This document shows, one piece after another, positions 47,636-59,710 of a stretch of DNA of 64,000 nucleotides. The translations under genes and the position numbers were made by a program. The stretch is from Patiria pectinifera. Its lineage: Eukaryota; Echinodermata; Asteroidea; Valvatida; Asterinidae. The notes under the pieces were generated by a model. The model did no database searches and was not told where the DNA came from. It saw only the letters and a program-made list of their open reading frames with translations. Numbering within the stretch: position 1 is the stretch's first letter; the number at the start of each line of letters is the position of its first letter. The DNA lies in contig CM057142.1 in assembly GCA_029964075.1 (NCBI GenBank), positions 37,016,392-37,080,391 of the forward strand, written 5' to 3'.

Positions 47636-49625
47636 CAGGGTGTGTCGTGACGTGTAGAAGTTTGATAAGTATCAAAGAGTGTCTATAGTACTGATTCTGA
47701 AAACAAAAATAACAACAAAAAGTGGTTGTCGTTTAATATAGGAATGGAATATTGATTATGATGCATACAAAGTATACAATGTACATATTTCGACCTTATA
47801 CGTGTTACCAAATAATTAGCATTATTAGTACATGCATGCGTAGCAGTAGGTGTCAAAGATTTACGTTGTTTGGTAACAGCTTTCAAAATGCACATAGTAC
47901 ATCATCGGGATTTCAGAGGAAACGATTTTCCTGAAACTGAGCGTGTAGTGATTGTTCAGTGTGTTATTAATTGTTGAATGAAGTTTAAAATCGGTTTAAA
48001 TGATCAGCCAACCACAACTTGGCCAACTATAAGAGTCGGGCATCATAAACATAAACATAATCAGATGTTCGCCATTGGAAGCAATGGGCCTACCTTTAAA
48101 AAGAAATTCTTTACAATAAAAGTTCACTTGCCTTTAACTGAATTAATAAGGTTGGGGAGCGGGTACGTGTTGCATCAATACCCCCCCCCCCCATTATTAC
48201 TAATAAATATACTGTATGGAAATTAGTTTTGGCTCAGTTTTCAGATGTGCTTTGATTAAACGTATTTTGTCGCCTAAATTGCATCATTTTCAAATGCCAA
48301 ATTCAAAGTTATCTTACAATATAGTCTGTAATCATCATTTGAGTTAGCTTTATTGTGGCAAAGACATATCAGGTGCAAGGAAAATATTGTGAAAATAATT
48401 ATATTGCATCGCACAGAAGTTTAGTCCGCTGCTTGCTCAACGATGAGCTTCGAAAGTATATTACTCTCTTAACCAATTAGTAAGCCTTTAATCGTTATTA
48501 TTTTGTAGGCATACGTTCATAATTTTTCGTACCAAAAAAAAATGTAATACTGTAAACAATTATGAAATCGTTCTGAAGTATTTTGAAATTTATAGCAGTC
48601 TCAAATGGATACAATTGGGCGATCATGCACAGGGTGTGTCGTGACGTGTAGCAGTTTGATAAGCATCGATGAGTGTATATATCATTCTGAAAACAAAAAT
48701 AACAACAAAAAGTGGTTGTCGTTTAATATAGGAATGGAATATTGATTATGATGCATACAAAGTATACACTGTATACATATTTCGACCTTATGCGTGTTCC
48801 CAAATAATTAGCATTATTAGTACATGTATTCGTAGCAGTAGGTGTCAAATACATTGTTCGGTAACAGCTTTCAAAATGCACATCATCGGGATTTCAGGGG
48901 AAACAATTTTCCTGAAACTGAGCGTGTAGTGTTTGTTCAGTGTGTTTTTATTGGTTGAATGAAGTTTAAAATCGGTTTAAATGATCAGCCAACCACAATT
49001 TGGCCAACTATAGGAGTCGGTCACATTCACAACCGTGGCGTTGCAACAGATCATAAACATAATCAGATGTTCGCCACTGGAAGCAATACCTTTAAAAAGA
49101 AATTCTTTACAATAAAAGTTCACTTGCCTTTAACTGAAGTAAGAAGGTTGGGGAGCGGGTACGTGTTGCATCAATACCCCCCCCCCCCATTATCACTAAT
49201 ACATATATTGTATGGAAAATAGTTGTGGCTAAGTTTTCAGATGTGCTATGGTTTAACGTATTTTGTGGCTTAAATTGCATAATTTTCAAATGTCAAATTC
49301 AAAGTTATCTTACAAAAATAGTCTGTGATCATCATTTGAGTTAGCTTTATATTGGTAAAGACATATCACGTGCAAGGAAAATATTGTGAAAATAATTATA
49401 TTGCATCGCACAGTAGTTTAGTCCGCTGCTTGCTCAACGATGAGCTTCGAATGTTTATTATTCTCTTTACAAATTAGTTAGCCTTTAATCGTTATTATTT
49501 TGTCGGCTTTCGTTCATATATTCGTACAAAAAAAGAAATTGAATACTGTAAACAATTATGAAATCGTTCTGAAGTATTTTGAAATTGAAAGCATTCTCAA
49601 ATGGATACAATTGGGCGATCATGCA
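47636..49625. repeat. Tandem duplication of a ~995-bp unit
   Basis: Unit 1 (47636-48629) and unit 2 (48630 to about 49625) both start CAGGGTGTGTCGTGACGTGT and include AACAACAAAAAGTGGTTGTC. Both end with GGGCGATCATGCACA. Each unit contains a frame starting ATGAAGTTTAAAATCGG (47978-48226 and 48959-49222) that differs only by indels in multiples of three. It has a poly-C/Pro run and no recognisable domain. Confidence 0.9.
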
Positions 49626-50379
49626 CACATTTTGTTGATTCTGTTAATTATAAATATTCAAAAGTCAGAATGAGACTCGCAATGTACAAAGATTGGAAGA
49701 TAAGCGAATGTTTTAAGTGGTACCGGCATAAATTACAACAAATTTGAAAAGAGTGGGATATACAGTATACTAGCCAAATGTGAGGCACTGGACAGGTTTT
49801 AGTGTTTACTCTCTCAGGAGATAGCTTTACTGTAATTACAATTATTTTAATTAAGCGTAGATGCTTCAACTGTTTTAGCCAAAATCAGGTGTTCGCATTG
49901 TGAAAAAAAGTCATTTATACGATAATCAGTAGCAGAGTAAGTACAATATTTTGAATATAGAAATATATTGAGTAGATATATTTTAACCTCAAAAGTGCTA
50001 ATTTCAAACCTTCTCACAGCCGAAGGTAAAGGATATCCCCCCTCACATCTCAAGCGTTCTGTGCCAGATCGTTTGGAATTTTGGTATGCATGTATAAACA
50101 CCTCGAACACGTCTGATTATTATCAACACATCTGATTATATTCAGACGCACAAGCCGCCAAGTGTAAACAAGTAAACGTTTAGTTTTCAACACACTGCGT
50201 TCAAAACTTGACGTCTCACGCAAATACAACATCTGGTTTTCATTTGTTTGTTGTGTCTAAACGTGCGCAAGACACTTCCGGCAGAAAGGCCCGACCCTAC
50301 CCCAAATGCTCTGAGGTGAAATTGGAGAAAGGTGGGAAGGGCCTGTTGGCTGTTTGTGCCCTGTTCTTTTGGGGTTTAA
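49626..50379. other. No gene seen
   Basis: Short open frames only, with no repeats or motifs that I can support. Confidence 0.5.
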
Positions 50380-50834
50380 CCCTAAAGGGGCCGGGGCGGA
50401 ATCCGCCCACCCCCCCCTCAACATTTTCCGTGATAGCCTCTAAAAAAAATTTTTTTCGCGACCCGAGCTGTTATGACTTTTTAGCCTCGAGCTTTGCGCA
50501 TCTTTTGATACCAAAAACATAAAAATCGGACCACGGGTTGCTGCGTAGCGAAAAATTTTACGGCGCTACGCGCCGTGAAAACTGAATTTTCGCATATACG
50601 TCGTGTACACAGAGCAGAATTGCCATTCGTACATATGAATAATTAATTAGCCATAATTCCAAAACCCTTTGACCTATAGTCATGAAATTTCTTGGGTATG
50701 TTTAGGAAGAGTTGCTCTATGCATGTGCCGAGTTTAAAAAATTTTCGTCACTCGATGGCCGAGATCTTAGGGGGGGGGGGATCCGCCCCCCCCCCCGGCT
50801 GAGAGATGGTCAAAATAACCCGGCCTCTTTAGGG
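50380..50834. mobile_element. piggyBac-like MITE
   Basis: The element begins CCCTAAAGGGGCCGGG and ends CCCGGCCTCTTTAGGG, and both ends abut TTAA (50376-50379 and 50835-50838). TTAA target sites and CCC-type termini are hallmarks of piggyBac elements. The 455-bp interior has C-rich tracts next to both ends and a TACGGCGCTACGCGCCGTGA palindrome, and no transposase. Confidence 0.85.
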
Positions 50835-50838
50835 TTAA

Positions 50839-51897
50839 ACGATATTTGTATATTTAATTATAATGCCATTAAAATATTATATTAAGGCTTTTCTGTTGCT
50901 CTACTCAAATGTACGCGCTTTGCTTTCGTAGGCTTGTAAGAGGAAGTAAATTCAATAAAATAATTTCGCAATCATATTTTGGTGGTAATTTGTTTTCTTT
51001 AGTTTAAATTGTCCAATAATCAAATATACGTACAATAATCAAGCCAGTGCAACTATAAAATGAAATTAAAAAAAAAACCACACACAAAAATGCACGATCA
51101 CGTGGGAAGATTGCGGGCGGGTTTTAATGAGTTTCTTTGCATAGCACAGAAGTCTTACTACATTCTCTAAATAGGTGATTCCATTGAAGCGTACCATAAC
51201 GGGATTAAGAAAATCATTATGAGCAATTAATAAACATACATGTATTTTATTAAAAAAATAGTCTACCGCCTCATACAACTTAGTTAACAATTCCTCAAAT
51301 TTGAAACAAAGTACCTAGTGTTTATGAGATGCTATGAGATGCTTTTTCCTCCCGCAAAGCCCAACTAGACTCCAACATTTTTAACTATTTTAATTTCTTG
51401 ATGAAAAAAAAAGAGTCCAAAAAGACACTGAATAACTTATGATGATTAATTTAAATTTAAAAAAGGTGATCCAAGCTTAATATTCCGTTGATGCCCTGTA
51501 GGGAAGCAGTGAAAATATTCTTACACTGTTCCTAAATAGGATTTTAAAACCCAAACAGAACCCATATCCCCAAAAGGGTCTTACAGACTTTAATATGAAG
51601 GGTTACACTGAATTTAGAGTTGCTCTTTTTTTCTACTGTCCTAGATGGATATTTTGACCCATCTTATGTAACAAACCAGATCCGTGTTCGATCAAAACAC
51701 AACAGCAATGTTACATCAAACCTCTCCCCAAAACAGCCCCTATTGAGATATACATTGTATCGACCGGTCAGGTTTTGTCAAAGCATAGAATTATTCTGGA
51801 TAAGAAAACCAGTATACACCCTTTTGCTGAAAGACTAGTTTGTTGGTTACCAGTTAAAGAGTAACAAGAATTCACATTTTCTCCCTCTATATTATAG
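50839..51897. other. No gene seen
   Basis: AT-rich sequence. The open frame at 51620-51838 is short and unrecognised. Confidence 0.5.
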
Positions 51898-52182
51898 ATA
51901 ATTGTTTTGTTTTCAATTGTTTTCAATAATGAACTGTCGCACTATAGTTTGTATCCTGCTTACAGATCACTCTCCCCATACACATCTGTTGAAGACACTG
52001 TTGAGTGCTGCTCTGTTACGTCCACCCGATCAGCCCGTGGAAACTTCAGCCTACAAAATGGCAGTATGTTGTGTGTGTCTCGTGTGGTGGATCGTTATTG
52101 GGCACGATCGATCACATGCGGGACCCCCAAAACAAGCGCCTGTGAAATTCTTGTAGAGACAAACAATGGGGAAATAGTGTGA
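51898..52182 (+). other. Candidate terminal exon of an unknown gene
   Basis: After a pyrimidine-rich tract ending TATATTATAG (51897) a frame stays open in phase 0 to TGA near 52180. The product of about 94 residues is Ser- and Cys-containing (LYPAYRSLSPYTSVEDTVEC, later SITCGTPKTSACEILVE) and does not look like repeat-derived sequence. I do not recognise it and no companion exon was found. It may be a fortuitous frame. Confidence 0.2.
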
Positions 52183-52360
52183 TTGTGCAATTGGTCTGTT
52201 TATCACCTTCATTCACAGAGGGCACTTAATCTCAATTAATATGGTAATAAATCACTCAGGAGTCGTCTCACTCAAACGTGACTCGGATTGTGGAATAGGA
52301 TAAAAGACTCGAGGAAAAATGAGGGCGCTATAATGCTCCAATATGTCGGAGATATGGTTG

Positions 52361-53430
52361 CAGGCCAGTAGATCGGTCCAAAATCGCCTACGCCGGCCAA
52401 ATCACGATTTGCATGCCCTCAAATTCGCCGTTATTTGAGCATATTGTTGGCCATGAACTTGAGGGTTTGTAAAAAAAAATATGGGTGGAAGCCGTGAACA
52501 GGACTGTGAGCTTGTAGTTCCGTGCAATTTGGATGAAATTGGAGCCGAATAGCGCTCTATTTTGCAATGGAGTGCAGGCGTTGTTATTCTAAATGGCGAT
52601 GGGCTTCAGGACCATTTTAAGGGGTGATCATCTTCGGAAGGAAATTTCTCCTAAAAGTCATCAGTTAACCCCCAAATATTGAAAAGAAAATGAAAGATGA
52701 TGAGATTTGCTTTAATTTGATGTGTGTCTCGAATACCTTGGAGAGTTGTGAGTATTTTCCCTGAATTTTTGAAGTGGAGGCATTTATCATTGGGGTCTAT
52801 GGCAGTTTACTTACTGGTCTGCAACCATATAGACATGCGGTATGGGACTTGCTGAGCATTATTATCGATATTTGGGTACAGTGAGGGCGGTATTTTCATA
52901 GTCGAGACTGTGCGGTAAATAGGGAGTTATAACAAGGCCCTTCGCTCGTCCCGACCGCTCTGGGTGCAGGTCAGTAAATAGGCCCAAAAGTGCCTACGCC
53001 GGCCAAATCACGATTTGCATGCCCTCAAATTATTTGCTATTAGAGTATTTTGCTATTAGAGCATTTGTGTTGTAAAATGGAAGGGTGGAAGCCGTGTACA
53101 GGACTGTCAGCTTGTAATGCTGTTAAATTTGGATGAAATTGAAAATTGGGCTTAAAAGCGCTCTATTTGGCAATGGAGCGTACGCATCAATTTTCAAAAT
53201 GGCGATAGGATTCAGGACTATTTCTTTAAAGGTGGAATTTCTCCAAAAAGCATTTAGATTACCTCCAAAAATTGAACAAAACGGAAAGATGATGAAATAA
53301 GCTTTAATTTGATGTGTGTCTCGAGCACGTTGGAGAGTTGTCCTGAATTTTTTTGAATTTACTGAAGTGGGGGCATTTATCATTTGGGTGTATGACAGAT
53401 TATTTATTGGTCTGCAACCCTCAATCCAAT
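52361..53430. repeat. Tandem repeat, ~605-bp unit
   Basis: Unit 1 (52361-52965) and unit 2 (52966 to about 53430) share GCCTACGCCGGCCAAATCAC, TTTGCATGCCCTCAAATT and GGTGGAAGCCGTG. Both end near TTGGTCTGCAACC or ACTGGTCTGCAACC. A third, lone copy lies at 17815-18040. No coding content is seen. Confidence 0.85.
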
Positions 53431-54009
53431 TGCACAAGTGATTGCTAATCTCTTTCTCAAAACCTTTTTGAAGAAAACGCAGCCATTGCAGAGCATTGTG
53501 GGTAGCTCACTGCCATGATTCATATACGTACATTTCGTTTTGCACATAGTTATTTAAATCTCCCAAGCCCAAAGACCTATCATGCTAGATACTGATCGCA
53601 GTATCCATTGCTACACCATTAGCTGCGAACCGACCGTACCAGCCCGGCGGCCCGTAGCAATGCAGGCGGCGGCCAGTATACAGGGGGTTTGGTTGGAGTT
53701 CGAACCGAGGGAGCCTGTGATTTTTTTGTCTCCCAAGGTCTTGGAAAACACTGAGCAAAACTTAACATCTCCCCGACAGACATTTCCATCGTTCAAGAAT
53801 CATTTTGGAGAACTCTGAAATCTGACTGAATCTGATAATCGAGAAAGCCGGCTGATACCACGTGAATATGGAGATGGTTTAGTATTGCATTTAGCAGCTA
53901 GTGTAACAGATGAGAGACATTGTTTGGATAAATCGTTCAGTTGGTGGTAAACATTTTGCTTTTGTACTTCCATGTGTTGCACATAGTTAGGCCTATGTGC
54001 AAAAAAATT
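53431..54009. other. No gene seen
   Basis: A GTTCGAACCGAGG tract near 53698 resembles a tRNA B box on the minus strand, but no A box or SINE body is evident. Nothing else is supported. Confidence 0.45.
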
Positions 54010-54269
54010 ACCCAACTCAAAAAACTTAGAGCCATTTTCAAGATTGCCGCCAATCTCAGCCTTGTAAAGATATCAATCTTAGTTGTGATAATCTTCTTTT
54101 CTATTGCCCAAGATGAAACTAATAATTATGTTTAAGAGTTTAACAGTAAAATTATCAGATGCTTTCACTTTTTTAAAAATCCTTTTGGCGAACCATAATG
54201 TCCGGCAAAACTTATCCTGACCAAAAAAAATGAAAAATATGTGAACTTCTTCTCTGAGAGAATCCCATA
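54010..54269. repeat. Segmental duplication, block A, copy 2
   Basis: This is the counterpart of 1-312. It marks the start of the second unit of the proposed tandem array. It runs into poly-C tracts and T-rich DNA at 54285-54480. Confidence 0.8.
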
Positions 54270-55779
54270 CTGAGAGGGTATTTCCCCCCCCCCCAATATT
54301 TTGTGAAGACTGCCTTTTTTCCATTCAAATGCCCTTTTTTTCCACAAGCGTTTACCCCCCCCCCCCCCTATAATGTGTAAAGAGTGTCCTTTTTTCAAGA
54401 AGTGCCTTTTTTCTGAACAAGTGTTCTTTTTAAAAGAAGTGGTGCCCTTTTTTTTGTGCCATTGGCCGTTCTGGGTGTCTTTTTTTAATTTCACGCATCT
54501 ATCGCCCTGAAAAGCACCATATACGATAGAGTGCATAATTGTTGGTGTTGAACAGCGCCCCCATCGACAGAAAAAAAAACGTGTCTACATTTCACCACGG
54601 ATGTGCAAGTGCCCTACTTAAAAATGTGTTACCCCCGTCAATAACAATGACCGTGCTACGCCTTTGCTTACTATACTATTTGAAGATTCCAGGTCAACAT
54701 AAGTCAATGTTTTTTTACAGAAATATTAAACTGTATATCATAACTATATGATATATGAAGCAAGTGATTTATTTAAAAATTGGATCGGAACATTAAAAGC
54801 TATAAGTGATAAAGCGAGTTCGGAAACGAAGCCGAGCTTTGAAAAAGGGCCGTCAATGTCATCATGTTTATTTTTAGCCACGGAGGCTGCCAACCCTACA
54901 ATTTAGACGTGAGCGTCGGGAATAATTGTCAGATCTGGGTACCAGACTAGTTTGGGAAAACATGTTTCGCGGCCCGCCTATTGGTTTGCACTGCAGTCGA
55001 GTCATCTTCGAGGCGTGTGATTTTGTTTGACGGCGATACGCATGAATAGAAACCATTGTGCATTCATTGTTAATTAATCAACATAACAAAACACCCCTCA
55101 AAGATGACTGCCGAATGCAAGAAAGATATTCCTTGTTGGGTGATTGAAAATATAGTAGGCCCTGGGGTGAGGCTGGGTCCCGACCCATTATAAACATTTT
55201 AAATTGGTCCTTTTGAGTGTTGGTCATCAGAGATAGGTTAATAAACATAATTATATATCCAGGGTAGCATAAGCAACACTAACGCTGCTTCACCGTACAT
55301 ACACTGTTCACGTATATTGATCATATTGTTTAGCTTTGTGTACATTGTACTAAGACAGCATTAGCATTTTATACCGTCAATTTATGTTCTGATATGAAAA
55401 AAATGACTGAATTCCTTTAGTAAATGCCTCAGGTTCAGAAATGATGTAACTTTTCCCCTGTCATTTTATTTTGGCACATACCATGCAGTTTCAATTTAAC
55501 CCGGCTTTATAAGAAAAAGGAGAACATAGTGTGTATAAAAGGTATAGTGTATCGAAAAGCATTTAGTTTTCATCAATAAGTTGTTAGCAGGAGGAATTCG
55601 GTTTTTCTAGGGAGCTGCAGGAAAACATATCTACAACAACAGCACTCACAACCTTTATTGCTTTTTCCTCTTCTCTGATCGATGTGTGGGGCTCGGCTTT
55701 ATTATTTGCGTCGATTGGGGTTTCCCTAGGTCTTGCTGCCAGAATCGGGAAACCCAGAATGTATTTACGCAAGCATTAC

Positions 55780-56160
55780 GCCAAAAAAAAAAAAAGTCGG
55801 TCTCTGGTCAGACGGAAGCTCCAAAATTGATGCGGTGACGCGTTTTTTTTGGGGGGGGGGGTTTGTGGCTTTTTTTTTCAAGATTGAATTGTACAGACAA
55901 GGTGGGTACTATTTTGCTTTTTTGTGTCCTCATTATACATTGGTGTCCTCCATAATTTGCCTTGGTGCCCTCCATCATTTGCCCTGCTGCAATTTCCCCA
56001 TTCCTTGGTGCTCCTTGGTACAAAAATTTGAGGACGTGCGGCAATAGAGGGCGCTGCTGTAGCTTCCGTGTTAATTTGAAGAAAAAAGGTTGACGCGCAT
56101 TATTAAAATCGACGCGCGCGCTGACCAGAGACCGAGTATTTTTTTTGGGGGGGGGGGGCC
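55780..56160. mobile_element. Foldback element inserted at TTAC
   Basis: Copy 1 reads GCATTACCATGGG without interruption at 6757. Here TTAC is repeated on both sides (55776-55779 and 56161-56164) around 381 bp. The ends are inverted: GCC, an A-run and TCGGTCTCTGGTCAG at the left; CTGACCAGAGACCGA, then T- and G-runs and GCC at the right. No coding region is present. Confidence 0.85.
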
Positions 56161-56563
56161 TTACCATGGGAAGGTGGTAAACATCGCCAACCCCATCCAA
56201 CTGGCTATAGCAAGTGAATACACAAATGTGTATGCGGACGTACCCAACTGCGCAACATCATTAGAGCTGTACGCAGTGGTAATTTGCTGCATTTTTCACC
56301 GCACTGTGCGAGAAGTTCGTTCAGAGGAATTTTCTTATCAAACTGTGTAGATGATATCTCATAACTACTCTCACTTTCATCATAATCGTACAGTATTTGT
56401 TATATGAAAATCGCCACTCAAGCAACTATAAACAAGAAAGAAGAAGCAAGTTCAAGTGAGGGAAGGAATCTGTTCATATTTCCCTTCACCTTAGATAGCT
56501 AGCACATACAGTGTTATTTCTGCAAACCTGCTGACATCAGCTGTGGATCAAACGTAGCACCGA

Positions 56564-56649
56564 ATGCGTTGCTGTAAGCCTACGCATTGCTTCAACCTAA
56601 ACAGCCATTTCCAAGTCATCGGAAGCAACATCAGTTGTCTGTTAACTCG
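56564..56649 (+). other. Candidate first or 5' exon with splice donor (unit 2)
   Basis: This is the counterpart of 7163-7248, with the same length, same ATG and the same CTCG|GTAAGT donor. Most changes between the two are silent in the ATG frame. Confidence 0.3.
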
Positions 56650-56676
56650 GTAAGTAATTTGGTTATTATTATCATA

Positions 56677-57056
56677 AGATGGAATTTCGCGTCGGGGTGA
56701 TATAAATCAAATTAGGTTTTGATTGCCATGCACCGACGTTTTTAACCACTGTATTACCTCCCGAGTGAAGGTTGGAAAAATCACTTTGGTGGGACTCGAA
56801 CCCACGACCTCCTGCTTTCTAGTGCAGATGTCTTACCACTCGACCACCGAGCTAACGGGATCGGTTGGCCGGTTCGAATCTGATGTACATAGCAGCGGGT
56901 ACCGCATAAACTATTATAAGATGGAATTTTGCGTCGGGGTGATATAAATCAAATTAGGTTTTGCCCTTCACCGACGTTTTTAACTCGGGAAGGAGGTAAC
57001 ATACTGAGTATACAGTTGTTAAAAACGTCGGTGAAAGGCAAAACCTAATTTGATGA
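56677..57056 (-). mobile_element. Composite tRNA-derived SINE with hairpin element
   Basis: It is absent at the matching place in copy 1 (about 7260). Two copies of GCGTCGGGGTGATATAAATC lie at 56691 and 56930. Between them, on the minus strand at about 56788-56866, is a tRNA-like unit with an A box TGGTCGAGTGG and a perfect B box GGTTCGAGTCC. The right part forms a hairpin of nearly 40 bp per arm around CTCGGGAAGGAGGTAAC. It is inserted in an ATT microsatellite. Confidence 0.75.
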
Positions 57057-57747
57057 GTTATTATTATTATTATTATTCATAGTTAAGTTTAGTAAATTTT
57101 CCCTTCCAAAAGACCGAATTCCAGTTCAATTAACAATCATTAATTATATTAATTGGATTGTTGGTTGGTGAAGCACAGAGTGGTAATAACAAAAATAGGC
57201 ATAAGCAAGTAGCTTGCACATTTTGTTGTGTTTTTACATCCGATAGAGCCAGACAGATCACGCTAAAATTCCAGGCACCATTCAGAGTCTTATAAGCATT
57301 ATTTTGCTGTGCTATTGCATAATGATGTATGAATGCCGAAGACAAAGGCCATCTCATCATGACTGTACGGCCTATACTATATTTGGGTAATCGCAAGAAA
57401 TGCAATTCCCCACGACTTTTGAGGAGCTTGGTGTTCAAAAAATCTGTTTACAAGTGTTTCCCAGGATTTGATACTTTGGAATATTCAGCAGAATCCAGAG
57501 AGTTGGCCTATACAATGATATTCTCCCATTCGTAAAAAAAAGATAATCACAATTATTATCGTTAATATGATGGAATAAATTGTTTGGAGAGTGTGTATAA
57601 CATCTCAACAAATGTAGAAGTGTTCCAGACATTTAAGCTTTTTCCTTTTTGAAATTGTTAATGTGTTACCTTTTTTGCTGTTCGAGTACTGTTTCGCGGG
57701 CGTGAAGTTAATGTGCTGCAATTTCTTTGTTAATATAGGCCTATAGC

Positions 57748-58852
57748 CACTGGCGTAGCCACCGGGGGGCGTGGGGGCGACCGCCCCCCTCATGAAACCT
57801 TGTCGCCCCCGTGCCCCCTCCCCACTGAGATTTTGAGTTTCGAAAAAAATTATCATGGATCTAAATCTAAATAGTCGCGAACGATCCACATGACCGCGGA
57901 CCAGTAAGCTTACAACCGGCGTGACATAGCGCATAATGATAATCTAAAATGCGTATTAACACCCACTGCACTGCTCGCTCACACCACGGAACACGTATTA
58001 TAGACAGGTGGTCCGTGGGTCACAGTCAGCGATATCACGCGAATCGGCTACGCACAAACTTTTTCCACCATTCATTATTAAGCTAAATAATAATAGACCA
58101 ATTAAAATTCCTTGAAATCAGTGGCGTAGCCACGGGGGCGCCCCCCCCCCCATGAAACCTTGTGTTCCCCCCCCCAGTCGCCCCCACTGAGATTTTGAGT
58201 TTCTAAAAAATTATCATTGATCTACATGACGCCATGGGCGTCAATCCTGGAGGACAGGGGGACTGGTCCCCCCCCCACACTTTTTGAAGGGTGGGGGACA
58301 CAATATCAGATGTCCCCCCCCCCCCAGATTTTGAAATCGTGTCTCATTTACAGGGCCCGATTATGTACTACAATGTATCTTTTGCTTAGAAAATATTGGT
58401 TAAAGTGGTCAGAAATTGCCTCAGATCACACCACAGAGCATCGAGAATCCAATTTTTTTCGGGGCCCTTAAGCGGGCCCCGAACCCCGAACCCCACGCCT
58501 ATAGCTCAGAATACCGATAGCTGATTCAATGACTCCAACCTCGAAAACGATATTCAAATAATTATCTTTTGCTAAGAAAATTTTTGTTAAAGCATGGAGG
58601 AAAAAAGGTAAGAAATTGCTTCATATCACACCACAGAACATCTAGAATCATATTTTTTTTCGGGGCCCTTAAGCAGGCCCCGAACCCCCACGCCGTAAGG
58701 GCTTCGCGCTTCGCGCTCGCATCAGTTCTGATCAAGGTATGTCCCCCCCCCCTACCACTTTTGAGAAGCGATTGACGCCCCTACATGACGCCCCCCATGA
58801 AATGTTTCCGCCCCCCAGCGCCCCCACTGAAAAATTCCTGGCTACGCCACTG
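57748..58852. mobile_element. hAT-like element, with empty site in copy 1
   Basis: The left end is CACTGGCGTAGCCA, the right end TGGCTACGCCACTG, flanked by a perfect 8-bp duplication CCTATAGC (57740-57747 and 58853-58860). The matching site in copy 1 near 8283 reads GCCTAAAGCAACCTACAAGA with no insert. A second CAGTGGCGTAGCCACGG at 58119 and a repeat of the adjoining C-rich text suggest internal duplication. No transposase. Confidence 0.93.
58233..58783. mobile_element. hAT-like element nested inside another hAT-like element
   Basis: The ends CATGGGCGTCAATC and GATTGACGCCCCTA are inverted, with a perfect 8-bp target duplication CATGACGC (58225-58232 and 58784-58791). The interior holds two fragments of the GGCGGATCC family (GGGGCCCTTAAGCGGGCCCC near 58460, a variant near 58660). 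It must be younger than the 57748-58852 element. Confidence 0.9.
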
Positions 58853-59104
58853 CCTATAGCAACCTACAAGAGGTTCGTTTGGGGCATTTTCCTTTCAAAC
58901 TTTATCTGTTGATGAATCCCCACAAAGCGTGAGGTCTTATCTTTATCGTAAATAATTTTATTTTAATACTTGTCATTAAAAGGTTCTTTTTTTGGGTGCA
59001 TGCGTTTATTTACTGCAAACAGCGTGCTACAGCTACTTTGGAATTGTAAGCTTGATTTTGTCCTCGTTTCATTGTCCGTTACAACCATTCAATCAAGCAA
59101 CAAT

Positions 59105-59154
59105 TCAACGAACAGTCATCACCTGGAAACATCAGTTGTCTGCACATTTACTCG
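59105..59154 (+). other. Candidate 5' exon end (unit 2), weak donor
   Basis: This is the counterpart of 8560-8612, with AACATCAGTTGTCTG and ACTCG|GTACGT. The donor has lost the usual A at +4, so splicing may be weaker. Confidence 0.3.
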
Positions 59155-59710
59155 GTACGTTTTAAAATGTAAAACACATTTTCGACAAATAACGATTAAA
59201 ATGACAAAGGAGGATTCGACAAGGAATCCAGGCACTGATCACTCATTGTTTTTATTTGTTCTCAATTACATCCGAGCTACGCAGAGAAGTCAAGCTTTAA
59301 GCAGAGCATTTTTCAACCATTAAAAGTCTGGCGGATTATGTCATAACAAATCAGTCGTGCACCCTAAAAGCATGAAACTTCACCCTGCCGACATTTATAT
59401 TCATGAGACAAATCATTTCAGATGTGGACACATCTCAAACTCACTCTTTTACGGTCACATGACAGTCTTTTTGGAAATGGGGGTTCCGTTATAATGTTCA
59501 AATCTGTGGTCTTTTGTTTCTACAATGTTGGTTGGACGAGAACCCCTTTTTTTCATTTGGTAGCGCTACATTGGGCACTTCACCAATGTTTTGCGAATTG
59601 GTTGTTGTTTGTAATGATATTTATAGGATTTGCTTCCATTTCAACCATTATGACATTTTTACCCCAAACCTATACCCGCCTAGGCTAATATATATGTGAG
59701 TGTTAGTATG

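Larger units (their letters stand above)
54945..59710. repeat. Segmental duplication, block B, copy 2
   Basis: This is the counterpart of 4985-9170, in order and orientation. It contains three insertions absent from copy 1: a foldback element (55780-56160), a composite SINE (56677-57056) and a hAT-like element (57748-58852). About 320 bp corresponding to 7921-8238 are missing. Confidence 0.9.

Noticed and set aside
56788-56866. A functional tRNA gene on the minus strand
   Set aside because: Boxes A and B are good, but the unit is embedded in a composite insertion absent from copy 1 and has no clean acceptor stem. A SINE fits better.
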